A stretch of 64,000 bases of DNA from CAIKNB01 sp964415965 (GTDB lineage Bacteria; Patescibacteriota; Patescibacteriia; 2-12-FULL-60-25). The DNA is taken from the NCBI GenBank assembly GCA_964415965.1, contig CAYQCK010000002.1:124001-188000 (forward strand). Direction: 5' to 3'. The notes under the pieces are model-generated. The model searched no databases and was not told the DNA's origin. It was given only the letters and a program-made list of their open reading frames with translations. Of this stretch, positions 36,741-44,813 are shown one piece after another (position 1 is the first letter of the stretch; the number at the start of each line of letters is the position of its first letter). The position numbers were made by a program, and so were the translations under genes.

Positions 36741-36748
36741 ATAAAAGA

Positions 36749-36803
36749 GGGGCACGGCGCGCCGTGCCCCTACCCAAAAGGGCGCGATGAATCGCGCCCC
36801 TAC
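36749..36803. repeat. Two adjacent R3 palindromes
   Basis: GGGGCACGGC-GC-GCCGTGCCCC plus TAC (36749-36773), then GGGCGCGATGAATCGCGCCC plus CTAC (36780-36803). Different inner sequences, same outer frame. Confidence 0.75.
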
Positions 36804-36820
36804 GAAATTCCGAATCAATC

Positions 36821-37825
36821 TCACGACGAGAAGATACTTCTCTTGTACGAATCCAGGTTCTCGAGCGCGATGCCCGTGCCTTTGGCCACGCACAGCTGCG
36901 GGTTGTCGGCGGTGAAGGCCGGGACGCCGGTGGCTTCGGCCAGGAGGCGGTCCAGGTTGCGGAGCTGGGACGTGCCGCCGGAGAGGACCATCCCCTTTTC
37001 CATGACGTCGGCCGAGAGTTCAGGCGGCGTGTTGTGCAGGACTTCCTTGACCGCGTCGATGATGCCCTGGAGCTCGTGCTGGATGGCGTCGGTCACGTCG
37101 TCGCTCGTCACCGTGATGATGCGCGGCAGGCCCGTGATCATGTCGCGGCCCTTGGCCTGCATCTCGAGCTTGTCCTCGAGGTACAAGGCGGAGCCGATGC
37201 GGATCTTGATCTCCTCGGCCGAGCGTTCGCCGACGGCCAGGCCGTACTTGCGGCGCACATGCTCCTGGATGGCCAGGTCGATCTTGTTGCCGCCGATGCG
37301 GACGGAAGCCGACGACACGATGCCGCCGAGCGAGATGACCGCGATCTCGGACGTGCCGCCGCCGATGTCGATGATCATGTGGCCGGACGGCGAGCCGATG
37401 GGGATGTCGGCGCCGATGGCGGCCACGACCGGTTCCTTGATGATGTAGGCGGCGCGGGCGCCGGCCGAGATGGTCGCGTCGATGACCGCGCGGCGTTCGG
37501 TGGACGTGATGCCGCCCGGCACCGCGACCATGACCTCGGGACGGAAAAAGCGCACGCCGCCCACGGCCTTGTTGATGAAATAGCGCAGCATGGCCTCGGT
37601 CGTGCGGTAGTCGGCTATGACGCCGTCTTTCAGCGGGCGCCGCGCCACGATGGTGTCGGGCGTGCGGCCGAGCATCTCCTTGGCTTCCTTGCCCACGGCC
37701 AGCACGCGCTTGTCGGCCAACGACACGGCCACGACCGAAGGCTCATTCAACACGATCCCCTTCTTCGGGATGTATACGAGGACCGTCGTGGTCCCCAGGT
37801 CGATGCCGATTTTCTTGGCGAACAT
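36821..37825 (-). CDS. mreB: Rod-shape-determining actin homologue MreB
   Basis: A 334-residue MreB starting MFAKKIGIDLGTTTVLVYIP; the upstream in-frame start adds residues encoded by an R3 repeat. Actin-fold motifs are present: phosphate 1 IDLGTTTV, connect 1 PVVAAIGADIPIG, phosphate 2 IDIGGGTSEIAVISL, and adenosine MVLSGGTSQLRNLD. It polymerises under the membrane and guides envelope synthesis. Downstream of it are only R3/R2 repeats and the RRM gene. It is the terminal gene of the glycosyltransferase/DUF4012 run. Confidence 0.97.
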   Translation of the reverse strand: MFAKKIGIDLGTTTVLVYIPKKGIVLNEPSVVAVSLADKRVLAVGKEAKEMLGRTPDTIVARRPLKDGVIADYRTTEAMLRYFINKAVGGVRFFRPEVMVAVPGGITSTERRAVIDATISAGARAAYIIKEPVVAAIGADIPIGSPSGHMIIDIGGGTSEIAVISLGGIVSSASVRIGGNKIDLAIQEHVRRKYGLAVGERSAEEIKIRIGSALYLEDKLEMQAKGRDMITGLPRIITVTSDDVTDAIQHELQGIIDAVKEVLHNTPPELSADVMEKGMVLSGGTSQLRNLDRLLAEATGVPAFTADNPQLCVAKGTGIALENLDSYKRSIFSS

Positions 37826-37844
37826 AATTTGCGAATCAAAAATT

Positions 37845-37891
37845 GTAGGGGCGCATGCCATGCGCCCTGGGCGTACGGCGTACGCCCCTAC
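37845..37891. repeat. R3 double palindrome
   Basis: GTAGGGGCGCATGCCATGCG, then CCCTGGGCGTACGGCGTACG, then CCCCTAC. Two inner palindromes share one outer frame. It fills the mreB-DUF4012 gap. Confidence 0.75.
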
Positions 37892-37895
37892 GGAA

Positions 37896-40109
37896 TCAGA
37901 ATTTCATCTCGAACGTCCGGTCGACCAATGAGCTCACCGCGTATTCATACCGGGCGTCGCCCCATTTGTCTTGGGCCTCGGCCGGCTCGGCCGACTTGAG
38001 ATTCTTACCGAATTTGAGGTCAAGCGTCAATTGCGAATCGTCGGCTCCGGCCTGCTTGGGCCAGTCCAGGCGGTAGCTCCCGGCCTCGATGCTTTGGAGG
38101 GCGGACGCCGGCAGGCGGTATTTGAACATGAGCGTGCCGGTCTGGCCAGGTTCGATGGACCAGAACGCGCCGAAGACCGTCTTGCCCAGCTCCTTCATCA
38201 CGTCCACCTGGCCGGGCACGGCGCGGCCGCCGGTCTTGTAGCGGTCGTCCTTCAGGGCGCCGCTCGAGCCGATGAGCTCGCTGCCTTCGGGCACGTAGAC
38301 GCGGGTGTAGCTGCGGTATCTCGTATAGCGCCAATCGAATTTGGGATAGGTGTGCTTGTAGGTCAGGGTCACGGTCGCGACCGCGTTCTGCGGATCCCGG
38401 GCGTCGAGCTCGTACTTGATGCCCTTGTCCATCACGCCGTCGGTCTTGTAGGCCGCCAGGTTCGCGTCCACGACCCACAGGAAGTCGCCCTGCGTCGGCT
38501 TGGCCCGCGCGCTCCAGCCGTTCTTGTCGAGCACGGCCATGACGTCCTGGTCGCGCGAGTAGGCCATGATCTGCTTGCGCTCCAGCGCCTGGGTCGCGAT
38601 GTCGAGGAGCTCGGGCCAGCGTTGGGCCGGCAGGGACTTGAGTTTGGCGATGAGCTCGTTGCCCAGCTCGTGCACGATATCCTTGCGCTGGCCGGTCGGG
38701 ATGCCTTCCTTGAAGAACCCCTGTTCGACCTCGTACTGCAGCTTGTCGAAGAAGTCGTCGGCCGTGAACGTCTTGCCGTCGACCGTCAAAGGCCCGGTCA
38801 GCTGGAGCAGCTTGCGGAAGAGCGGCGGCTCGAGCGCCAGCACGGTCTGCGGCGCGTCCGGCAGCGGCTTGCCCGCCGCGAACGCCCTTTCGCGGATGTA
38901 GAAATCCAGGATGCTTTCGGCCGAGACCGAGAAGTCTGGCGACCAGTTCACGTCGCGCAGGTACCAGGCCTTCACGCCCAAGCGGTCCAGGATGGGCTGG
39001 GGCGGACGCTCCTTCCAGCCGCGCTGCTCGGCCGGCATGTCTATCTTGTACACGTCCTGGAACGCCAGGTCCTTGATCTCGCCCGAATCCATGGTCATGG
39101 TCCCGACGTTGCCGATGAAACCGCCGCCCGGCCTGAGCTCGTCGTTGTTCAGGAGCAGGATGAGGTAGCGCGCCTGTTCCGGATAGCCGGCGAGCGGCAC
39201 GAACGCCTCGATGAGCGGCACGGATTCGTCGATGGCCTTGTTCAGGAGCGGCAGGTTGTCGGCCAAGGGCTTGAGCGCCGTGCGGATGGGCGAGAACATC
39301 TTGTCCTGCGGCACGCGGTTCCACATCTCCATGGCCAGGGCGATCTTCTCGCGCGCCAGCCTGAGCTTGGGCAGGCTGAGCGAGAACTTGGCCAGCAGGT
39401 CGCGCTTCTCCTCGGCCGACAGGTCGTCGAAGCTCCGCGTCGGCGCGATGCCGAGGCTGGTGTCGCCGGCCGCGGCCTGGGCTCCCTGCAAAGCCTCGAT
39501 CACCACGCGGTAGACCGAGAGGAGGTCGGCCATGCCGTCGAGCGTGTTCTGGCCGGCGCGCGCCGCGTCCTCGAGCCCGCGGATCTGCACGCCGATGCCC
39601 GGCAGGTCGCGCCAGAATCCGACTTCGTACAGGCGCGCATGGAATTTCTCGAGTTGGTCGCGGGCCAGCATGACTTCCTGCTCGGCTCCCGCGACGTCGT
39701 TGGCTTTGACCTTGTCCTGGGCGCGGTTGATGGCGGTCCGCGCTTCGTTGGCTGCGGCTCCGGCGCGGACCAAGGCGATGCCGGCCGGCACGGTCGCGAT
39801 GAGCAGGGCGGCGACGGCCAAAACCCCGGCCCATTTGACGAGCCGGCGCAAACCCAACGGCCGCGACGGACCGCGCGGCGCCTCAGCCGTCTTCGGCGCC
39901 GGCTTGCCGGACACCGGCGGGACCGGCGCGGTTTGACGCCCGAATTCCTTCAGCGCCTCCGGCATGGGTTCATCCTCGACCACGAACGGCACGTTGTCCG
40001 GCGGTTCGTCTTTGAGACGCCGAACAGCCTCCCCAACGCTCTGGGGCGCCTTTTCCGGGAACGCCGGACAGGTCAGAAAATTCGGCGACGGCTTGTCTGG
40101 TTTTTTCAT
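37896..40109 (-). CDS. DUF4012-domain membrane protein
   Basis: A 737-residue protein. The cytoplasmic N-terminus (1-100) is Pro/charged-rich, then one membrane helix lies at about 112-135 (WAGVLAVAALLIATVPAGIA). The exterior part contains helical NEARTAINRAQDKVKANDVA and the DUF4012 core (YLILLLNNDELRPGGGFIGN, then GTMTMDSGEIKDLAFQDVYK). The end is beta-rich. The family is typical of CPR and some Chloroflexota and Actinobacteria envelopes; its function is unknown. Context with MreB and GT2 enzymes points to surface assembly. Confidence 0.93.
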   Translation of the reverse strand: MKKPDKPSPNFLTCPAFPEKAPQSVGEAVRRLKDEPPDNVPFVVEDEPMPEALKEFGRQTAPVPPVSGKPAPKTAEAPRGPSRPLGLRRLVKWAGVLAVAALLIATVPAGIALVRAGAAANEARTAINRAQDKVKANDVAGAEQEVMLARDQLEKFHARLYEVGFWRDLPGIGVQIRGLEDAARAGQNTLDGMADLLSVYRVVIEALQGAQAAAGDTSLGIAPTRSFDDLSAEEKRDLLAKFSLSLPKLRLAREKIALAMEMWNRVPQDKMFSPIRTALKPLADNLPLLNKAIDESVPLIEAFVPLAGYPEQARYLILLLNNDELRPGGGFIGNVGTMTMDSGEIKDLAFQDVYKIDMPAEQRGWKERPPQPILDRLGVKAWYLRDVNWSPDFSVSAESILDFYIRERAFAAGKPLPDAPQTVLALEPPLFRKLLQLTGPLTVDGKTFTADDFFDKLQYEVEQGFFKEGIPTGQRKDIVHELGNELIAKLKSLPAQRWPELLDIATQALERKQIMAYSRDQDVMAVLDKNGWSARAKPTQGDFLWVVDANLAAYKTDGVMDKGIKYELDARDPQNAVATVTLTYKHTYPKFDWRYTRYRSYTRVYVPEGSELIGSSGALKDDRYKTGGRAVPGQVDVMKELGKTVFGAFWSIEPGQTGTLMFKYRLPASALQSIEAGSYRLDWPKQAGADDSQLTLDLKFGKNLKSAEPAEAQDKWGDARYEYAVSSLVDRTFEMKF

Positions 40110-40146
40110 GTAAAAATTTCACCGTGGTTTTGTCCATGCCGGTTCC

Positions 40147-40193
40147 GTAGGGGCGTGTGCCACACGCCCCGGGCGCATGGCATGCGCCCCTGC
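40147..40193. repeat. R3 double palindrome
   Basis: GTAGGGGCGTGTGCCACACG, then CCCCGGGCGCATGGCATGCG, then CCCCTGC. It fills the DUF4012-GT2 gap. Confidence 0.75.
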
Positions 40194-40205
40194 CGAAACA
40201 CAGAA

Positions 40206-41009
40206 TCACCTCGGCCACGGGACGCCGCGGTACTTCCAGAAGTATTTTACCGCGCTTGCGATATGGACGCGAGTGGTCCGGTTGAACAGCACCCCGAACA
40301 CGCTCCCCGTGTCGCTTTCGCGCTGGTGGAAATGGACCAGCCAGGCGTGCGGCACGTAGGCCACGCGCCAGCCCTTGGCCCAGGCGCTGCGGCACAAGTC
40401 CACGTCGTCGAAATACATGAAATAGCGCTCGTCCAGGCCGCCCAAATCGTCCAGCACCTGGCGCCGGATGAGCTGGGCCCCGCCCAACACCCAATCGACT
40501 TCGATGGTCTCGCTCGGCTCCACGTCCTTCATCAGGTAACGGTCGATCGCCTTCTTGCCCCACGGCAGCGAGCCCAACGGCGTCCGGCGGTAGACGGGGA
40601 TGAGGTAATCCGGGAAACGGTAGAACGACCGCTGCGGCGTCCGGTTCGGGTTCAGGAGTTTGGGCCCGAAGATGCCCACCTCGGGCTTGCGGTCGGCTTC
40701 GGCCACGAGCTTCTCGAGCTCGCCGGAAAAGACCACGATATCCGGGTTGACGATCATGACGTACTCCCCTTGCGCCGCCTTCAGCCCCAGGTTGTTGCCC
40801 ACGCCGTAGCCCACGTTGCCCGGCGAATCGATGACCGTGACCCACGGGAAAAGCTCGCGCACCATCTCGCTCGTGCCGTCGCCGGGCGCGTTGTTGACCA
40901 GGATGTACTCGTACGGGAAAGCCAGCCCGGCTTTCTCGAAGCCGCGCAAAAGCATCCGGATCATGTTCGGGGTCCGGTAGCAGACCGTGATGAATGAGAC
41001 TTTGGGCAT
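40206..41009 (-). CDS. GT2-family glycosyltransferase (rhamnosyltransferase-like)
   Basis: A 267-residue GT-A enzyme starting MPKVSFITVCYRTPNMIRML. Donor and metal motifs include VNNAPGDGTSEMV, VIDSPGNVGYGVGNNLGLK, YVMIVNPDIVVFSGELEKLV (D-x-D-like) and YFMYFDDVDLCRSAWAKGW (catalytic ED/DD). It adds a sugar to a surface glycan. The in-frame ATG at 41033 lies inside an R3 repeat and is not used. It ends near the DUF4012 gene on the same strand. Confidence 0.92.
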   Translation of the reverse strand: MPKVSFITVCYRTPNMIRMLLRGFEKAGLAFPYEYILVNNAPGDGTSEMVRELFPWVTVIDSPGNVGYGVGNNLGLKAAQGEYVMIVNPDIVVFSGELEKLVAEADRKPEVGIFGPKLLNPNRTPQRSFYRFPDYLIPVYRRTPLGSLPWGKKAIDRYLMKDVEPSETIEVDWVLGGAQLIRRQVLDDLGGLDERYFMYFDDVDLCRSAWAKGWRVAYVPHAWLVHFHQRESDTGSVFGVLFNRTTRVHIASAVKYFWKYRGVPWPR

Positions 41010-41016
41010 GGTTCCG

Positions 41017-41043
41017 TACGGGCGCATGACCATGCGCCCCGGG
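41017..41043. repeat. R3 palindrome
   Basis: GTACGGGCGCATGACCATGC followed by GCCCCGG. It occupies nearly the whole 36-bp gap between two GT2 genes, 8 bp before a start codon. Confidence 0.7.
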
Positions 41044-41045
41044 CC

Positions 41046-42098
41046 TTAGACGAACCACCGGCGCATCTCCTTGCCCGAGACCTTGGCGCGCTTGGCGAGT
41101 TCCTGTCTCTTTTTCCACATTTTGCCGATTCCGGCAAGGGCCGCGGCATAGCCGCGGACCGTGGCCCAGGAAAACACGGCGACCGCGAGCTTGCCCGCCT
41201 CGTACGGCAATATCCACGGCGCGTTCACCAGGCGGTTGGCCCATTCGTCGTTCTTCAGCGTCAGCCAGCACTGGTTGCGGGTCGAATTGAAATTGATGCG
41301 CTCCGGCTTGCGGAAACGGCGGACGAAGGCCCTGAGCCACAACACGCCCTGTCTGGCCGAAGCCGCGCTGCGGTGGTGCCAGGCCACGGCCGTGGGCACG
41401 AACCTGACGTTCAGGCCGAGCCGCCGCATGCGCCAGCCCAGATCCACGTCTTCCTTGTACGAGACGAAATCCTCGTCGTAGAACTCGCCGTTGAGCTTGG
41501 CTTGGGCCAGGGCCGACGCCCGGAACAGGGCCAAGGCGCCGGTCAGGGCGAAGATGTCGCAGGCCACGTCGTACTGGCCGCGGTCCGTGTCCCCGGCGCC
41601 GCGCTCGAACGAGCGCCGCGCCTTGGACATGGCGATGCCCGCCGAGTCGATGATGGCGCTGCGCTTGGTCTCGCGCCGGCCGTCCACGTCCGCGACCACG
41701 CTGGCCGTCAGGAGCTTAGGCTGCACCCCGGCGAGCTGCGGATCGGCCTCCAAGGCCGCGACCAACTGGCGCAGGCAGTCCGGGGCCAGCTCCAGATCCT
41801 GGTTGGCCACCAGGACGTAATGTTCGGCCCACGTCTCCTCGGGCCAGCGCGACAGCGCCATGGTGATGGCCTGGTTGTGCGCGCGGGCGAAACCTTGGTT
41901 CTTGAAATTGCGCAAAAGCGCCGTATCGGGCCGTTCCTGCTCCAGCCATTTGAGTGTGCCGTCGTCCGAGGCGTTGTCCACGACCGTGACCGTGAAATCC
42001 CGATAGTCCTGTTCGTCCAAAGACGCGAAAAGGTTAGGCAGGTAAGCCAGCCCGTTCCATGTGACGATATTGATGATGGTTTTCTTGGCTTCTTGCAT
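41046..42098 (-). CDS. GT2-family glycosyltransferase
   Basis: A 350-residue GT-A enzyme. It begins MQEAKKTIINIVTWNGLAYL and has VTVVDNASDDGTLKWLEQE, HYVLVANQDLELAPDCLRQL and FVSYKEDVDLGWRMRRLGLN (catalytic acidic residues), with a C-terminal hydrophobic stretch near 300-330 that may anchor it. It belongs to the wbbL/rhamnosyltransferase type used for envelope polysaccharide. It is co-oriented with both flanking GT2 genes. Confidence 0.92.
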   Translation of the reverse strand: MQEAKKTIINIVTWNGLAYLPNLFASLDEQDYRDFTVTVVDNASDDGTLKWLEQERPDTALLRNFKNQGFARAHNQAITMALSRWPEETWAEHYVLVANQDLELAPDCLRQLVAALEADPQLAGVQPKLLTASVVADVDGRRETKRSAIIDSAGIAMSKARRSFERGAGDTDRGQYDVACDIFALTGALALFRASALAQAKLNGEFYDEDFVSYKEDVDLGWRMRRLGLNVRFVPTAVAWHHRSAASARQGVLWLRAFVRRFRKPERINFNSTRNQCWLTLKNDEWANRLVNAPWILPYEAGKLAVAVFSWATVRGYAAALAGIGKMWKKRQELAKRAKVSGKEMRRWFV

Positions 42099-42156
42099 AT
42101 GGCTCCCGGGCGGCGGCCGGGATTCATTTCCCGCCGCATCTTCTGACTTTCGTCCT

Positions 42157-42180
42157 GGGCGAATGATTATTCGCCCCTAC
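42157..42180. repeat. R3 palindrome overlapping the end of a GT2 gene
   Basis: GGGCGAATGATTATTCGCCC plus CTAC. The last codons and TAA stop of the 507-residue GT2 lie inside it. Confidence 0.7.
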
Positions 42181-43690
42181 CTTCGATTTTATTCCCCCCG
42201 ACCTTGCGCTTCGGACTGACATTAAACCCCAAACGGAAGCGGCCGCCAAGCATGTGGCGGGTCTGCGCGTCGATGGCCGGGAAAGCGCCGAAGACGACGA
42301 AGGTCACGGGCAGGAGCAGCCACTGGAGCACGGTCACGACCAGGGTCTGGTGGCGCGGCACGTTGGACGGCCGCGGCGGCAGCAGGGTCAGCGACATGCC
42401 GGCCGAGGCGAAGGCCCCGACCATGGCGAAGCGCATCAGCCACTCGAGCATGAACGGCGTATTCTGGAACACGGCGAACTCGCGGTACGACTCAGGCGCC
42501 ACCCAGAACGGCAAATAGCCCAGCAGGAAGATGAGGAGCGCGGCCGTGGCCCAGGTGTACATGCCCTCGAGCTGCTTCCAGATGAACGACAGCTTGATCC
42601 CGAGCGGCATCTCGCGGTCGTCGATGAACTTCTCGACCATGTACGGGAAATTCTCCACGCCCCAGGCCCAGCGCCTGAGCTGCTTGTAGAGCGAGATGAG
42701 GGCCTTCCAGTAATCACCGGTCATGACCGTGTCCATCGAGACCGGCAGGTAGATGGGCGTGACGCGGTAGGCGCCGTGGTAGCGCGTGAGGCCCTGGAGG
42801 AAGATGCGCGAGTCCTCGCTCACGATGTCCTTCTGCCAGAAACCCACATCTATGAGCATGCGCAGGCTCATGGAATGCGACGAGAACGTCATCATGCCCT
42901 CGGGGCGCGAAAGCTCGGTCAAAAGCCAGAACGTCGTGCCGAACATGGCGACGCGCACCGCGGCCGGCGATTCCCACAGGTTGTTGTTGTAGAGCGCGAA
43001 CGGCTGGAACGAGCTGCGCGTCGGTTCGGGCTCGGTCAGGTAAAAGTAAGTGAGGTTCGAGAAATATTTCGGGTGGACGATGGTGTCCACGTCGAACGAC
43101 GAGACGATGACGTCGGCCGGGTCCAGGCCCATGGCCTCGATCTCCTTGGCCGCCTGGTGCCCGGCGTAGTTCAGGTTGGCGCCCTTGCCCACGACCTCGT
43201 CGGGCAAATCCTTGGGATGGACCATCACGAACAGGCGTTCGAAAGTCTCCCCGAACTCCCGCTTGATCGTCTCCGCGACCTGGAGGAACTGCTCGCCGGC
43301 CCGCTCTTCCCCGGTCAGCACGATCATCAGCCGCTTGGCCGGATAAGTGCCGCTCGCCAGCACCTTGAGCGTCTCGCGCACCACCCCCACGTCCTCCTTA
43401 TACGTCGGCAGGAAGACGAGATGCTTGATGCGGCCGTAGCCCGGCAGGGCCTCGGCTTTGGCCTGCCAATCCTCTGTCTGGGCCCGGCGGTAACGCAGGT
43501 ACGAGACGAACACGAACGGCAGGTAATAGGCCACGCGGAACAGCCAGTACAGGTCGAAGACGATGATGAAATAGATGACCCAGAGCGGCCGCACGAACGA
43601 CAAGGAAACCGACGCGATGAGCGTGATCCAGACAAGCGCCCCCGGCAGGATCTCGAGGAAGCGGCGGAGCAGGTAACGGCGGCGGGTCAT
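42167..43690 (-). CDS. Polytopic GT2 (cellulose-synthase-like) glycosyltransferase
   Basis: A 507-residue processive-type GT2. Two N-terminal membrane helices are followed by a cytoplasmic catalytic domain. Cues are LVFLPTYKEDVGVVRETLK, VIVSSFDVDTIVHPKYFSN (DxD), the catalytic Asp in DIVSEDSRIFLQGL, and QLRRWAWG (the QxxRW acceptor motif of cellulose/hyaluronan synthases). Three or more C-terminal helices follow. It could make and export a polysaccharide. Its last four residues and stop codon come from an R3 repeat. It overlaps tsaB by 4 bp. Confidence 0.92.
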   Translation of the reverse strand: MTRRRYLLRRFLEILPGALVWITLIASVSLSFVRPLWVIYFIIVFDLYWLFRVAYYLPFVFVSYLRYRRAQTEDWQAKAEALPGYGRIKHLVFLPTYKEDVGVVRETLKVLASGTYPAKRLMIVLTGEERAGEQFLQVAETIKREFGETFERLFVMVHPKDLPDEVVGKGANLNYAGHQAAKEIEAMGLDPADVIVSSFDVDTIVHPKYFSNLTYFYLTEPEPTRSSFQPFALYNNNLWESPAAVRVAMFGTTFWLLTELSRPEGMMTFSSHSMSLRMLIDVGFWQKDIVSEDSRIFLQGLTRYHGAYRVTPIYLPVSMDTVMTGDYWKALISLYKQLRRWAWGVENFPYMVEKFIDDREMPLGIKLSFIWKQLEGMYTWATAALLIFLLGYLPFWVAPESYREFAVFQNTPFMLEWLMRFAMVGAFASAGMSLTLLPPRPSNVPRHQTLVVTVLQWLLLPVTFVVFGAFPAIDAQTRHMLGGRFRLGFNVSPKRKVGGNKIEGRGE

Positions 43691-44079
43691 GGGGTTTTCG
43701 GCAAAGTGATGTTCGGCTCGGCGTCATACGCCGGCGCCACGTAGCCGGACAAAGGGAACAAGCCTTGTCCAATGCGTTCGGCCAATGAGTCCAAATCCTG
43801 CGCATCCTCGACCGAGACGCCGACCAACGGCTTGCGGCGCAGGCGCGCCACGAGGTTGGCGATGAGGACGCCGGTCCGCACGGCGGTGAAGGATCCCGGC
43901 CCTTGGACGACGCAGAGGCCGTCGACGGCATCCCAATCCTGCCCCTTGAGGAGCTTGGCCAAAGCCAGCAGATAGCTGTTGGAGCGTCCCGTCCCGGCGC
44001 TGACGCGGACCTTGCCCGGCGCCAAAAAACCGACGCGGTATTCGCCGGCTTTGGTCGTGTCGATGAAGAGCCAGTTCAT
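43687..44079 (-). CDS. tsaB: TsaB-like protein, N-terminal half only
   Basis: A 130-residue protein with the TsaB ASKHA signature: FIDTTKAGEYRVGFLAPGK, NSYLLALAKLLKGQDWDAVD and VQGPGSFTAVRTGVLIANLV. TsaB pairs with TsaD and TsaE to make t6A37 in tRNA. Typical TsaB proteins are about 200-230 residues; this one lacks the C-terminal half. Short TsaB forms occur in CPR, so it may still work as a partner. It sits between the HTH/nucleotidyltransferase-like gene (6 bp) and the GT2 gene (4-bp overlap). Confidence 0.85.
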   Translation of the reverse strand: MNWLFIDTTKAGEYRVGFLAPGKVRVSAGTGRSNSYLLALAKLLKGQDWDAVDGLCVVQGPGSFTAVRTGVLIANLVARLRRKPLVGVSVEDAQDLDSLAERIGQGLFPLSGYVAPAYDAEPNITLPKTP

Positions 44080-44085
44080 GCGCGC

Positions 44086-44685
44086 TTATCTTTTTTCGTC
44101 GAGCCGGTTGATGACCACGTTCTTGGGCGCCTTCATGATGCCCTCCAGGAACCTGTCGGCCATCTCCTTGCGGTAGGCGTATTCCTGCGGCGCCATGACC
44201 GCGTAGTTTATCTCGATGCCCAGCCGTTTCTCGGCCTCCTGCATCAGCGTCTTGAGGCCGACGCGATCCACGTCCCCGACGATGAACATGTCGACCGGTT
44301 GGTTGCGCTGGCCCAAAAAGATGCCCATGAACGACATGTACCTTACGTCGCCCAGCTTGCGCACCTGGTCGTCCAGTTTCCACTCCATGAGGGCATAAGC
44401 CTTGATGAGCAGGGCGCGCACTTCCTGCATCAGCGGGAACTCCTGGTTGGCCGTGTAGTAGCGGCGCTTCAGCCCGGGGCGCTTTTGGCCCTCGCCCTCG
44501 TCCTTACCCACGCCCTCGATCAGCAGGCCGATGGTCGTCAGGTTCTGCAGCTCGCGGCGCACGGCGTTGATCTGGGTGCCGATGAGCCGGGTCAGTTCGC
44601 GCACATAGAAAGTCTCGTCCGGCTTCTGCAGGAAAAGCATCAGCAGCTTCAGCCTGGTGCGTGAGCCAAATAGGTGTTCAAGCAT
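44086..44685 (-). CDS. Winged-helix regulator with nucleotidyltransferase-like domain
   Basis: A 199-residue protein. Residues 1-85 form a winged helix (FGSRTRLKLLMLFLQKPDET, then FYVRELTRLIGTQINAVRRE). Residues 100-199 resemble a nucleotidyltransferase fold common behind such HTH domains (VDMFIVGDVDRVGLKTLMQE, then LGIEINYAVMAPQEYAYRK). The catalytic GS..D pattern is not complete, so this domain may bind nucleotides without transferring them. It is divergent from the large plus-strand gene and heads the tsaB-GT2 operon. Confidence 0.82.
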   Translation of the reverse strand: MLEHLFGSRTRLKLLMLFLQKPDETFYVRELTRLIGTQINAVRRELQNLTTIGLLIEGVGKDEGEGQKRPGLKRRYYTANQEFPLMQEVRALLIKAYALMEWKLDDQVRKLGDVRYMSFMGIFLGQRNQPVDMFIVGDVDRVGLKTLMQEAEKRLGIEINYAVMAPQEYAYRKEMADRFLEGIMKAPKNVVINRLDEKR

Positions 44686-44813
44686 ATTCTCCCCCCTATC
44701 CTGCCCGCTTATTCGCCCCTTGACAAGAGGCCGTGCGCTTTGCCGCCCGGGAGTCTAGGATGGACGCGTCAGGGTCGCTTCCAGTATACTCCGCTAAAGA
44801 TAAAGACCGCAAA

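Noticed and set aside
37971..40997. A 1008-codon open frame on the plus strand
   Set aside because: It lies over DUF4012 and GT2 genes with clear motifs on the other strand; no domain and no start signals.
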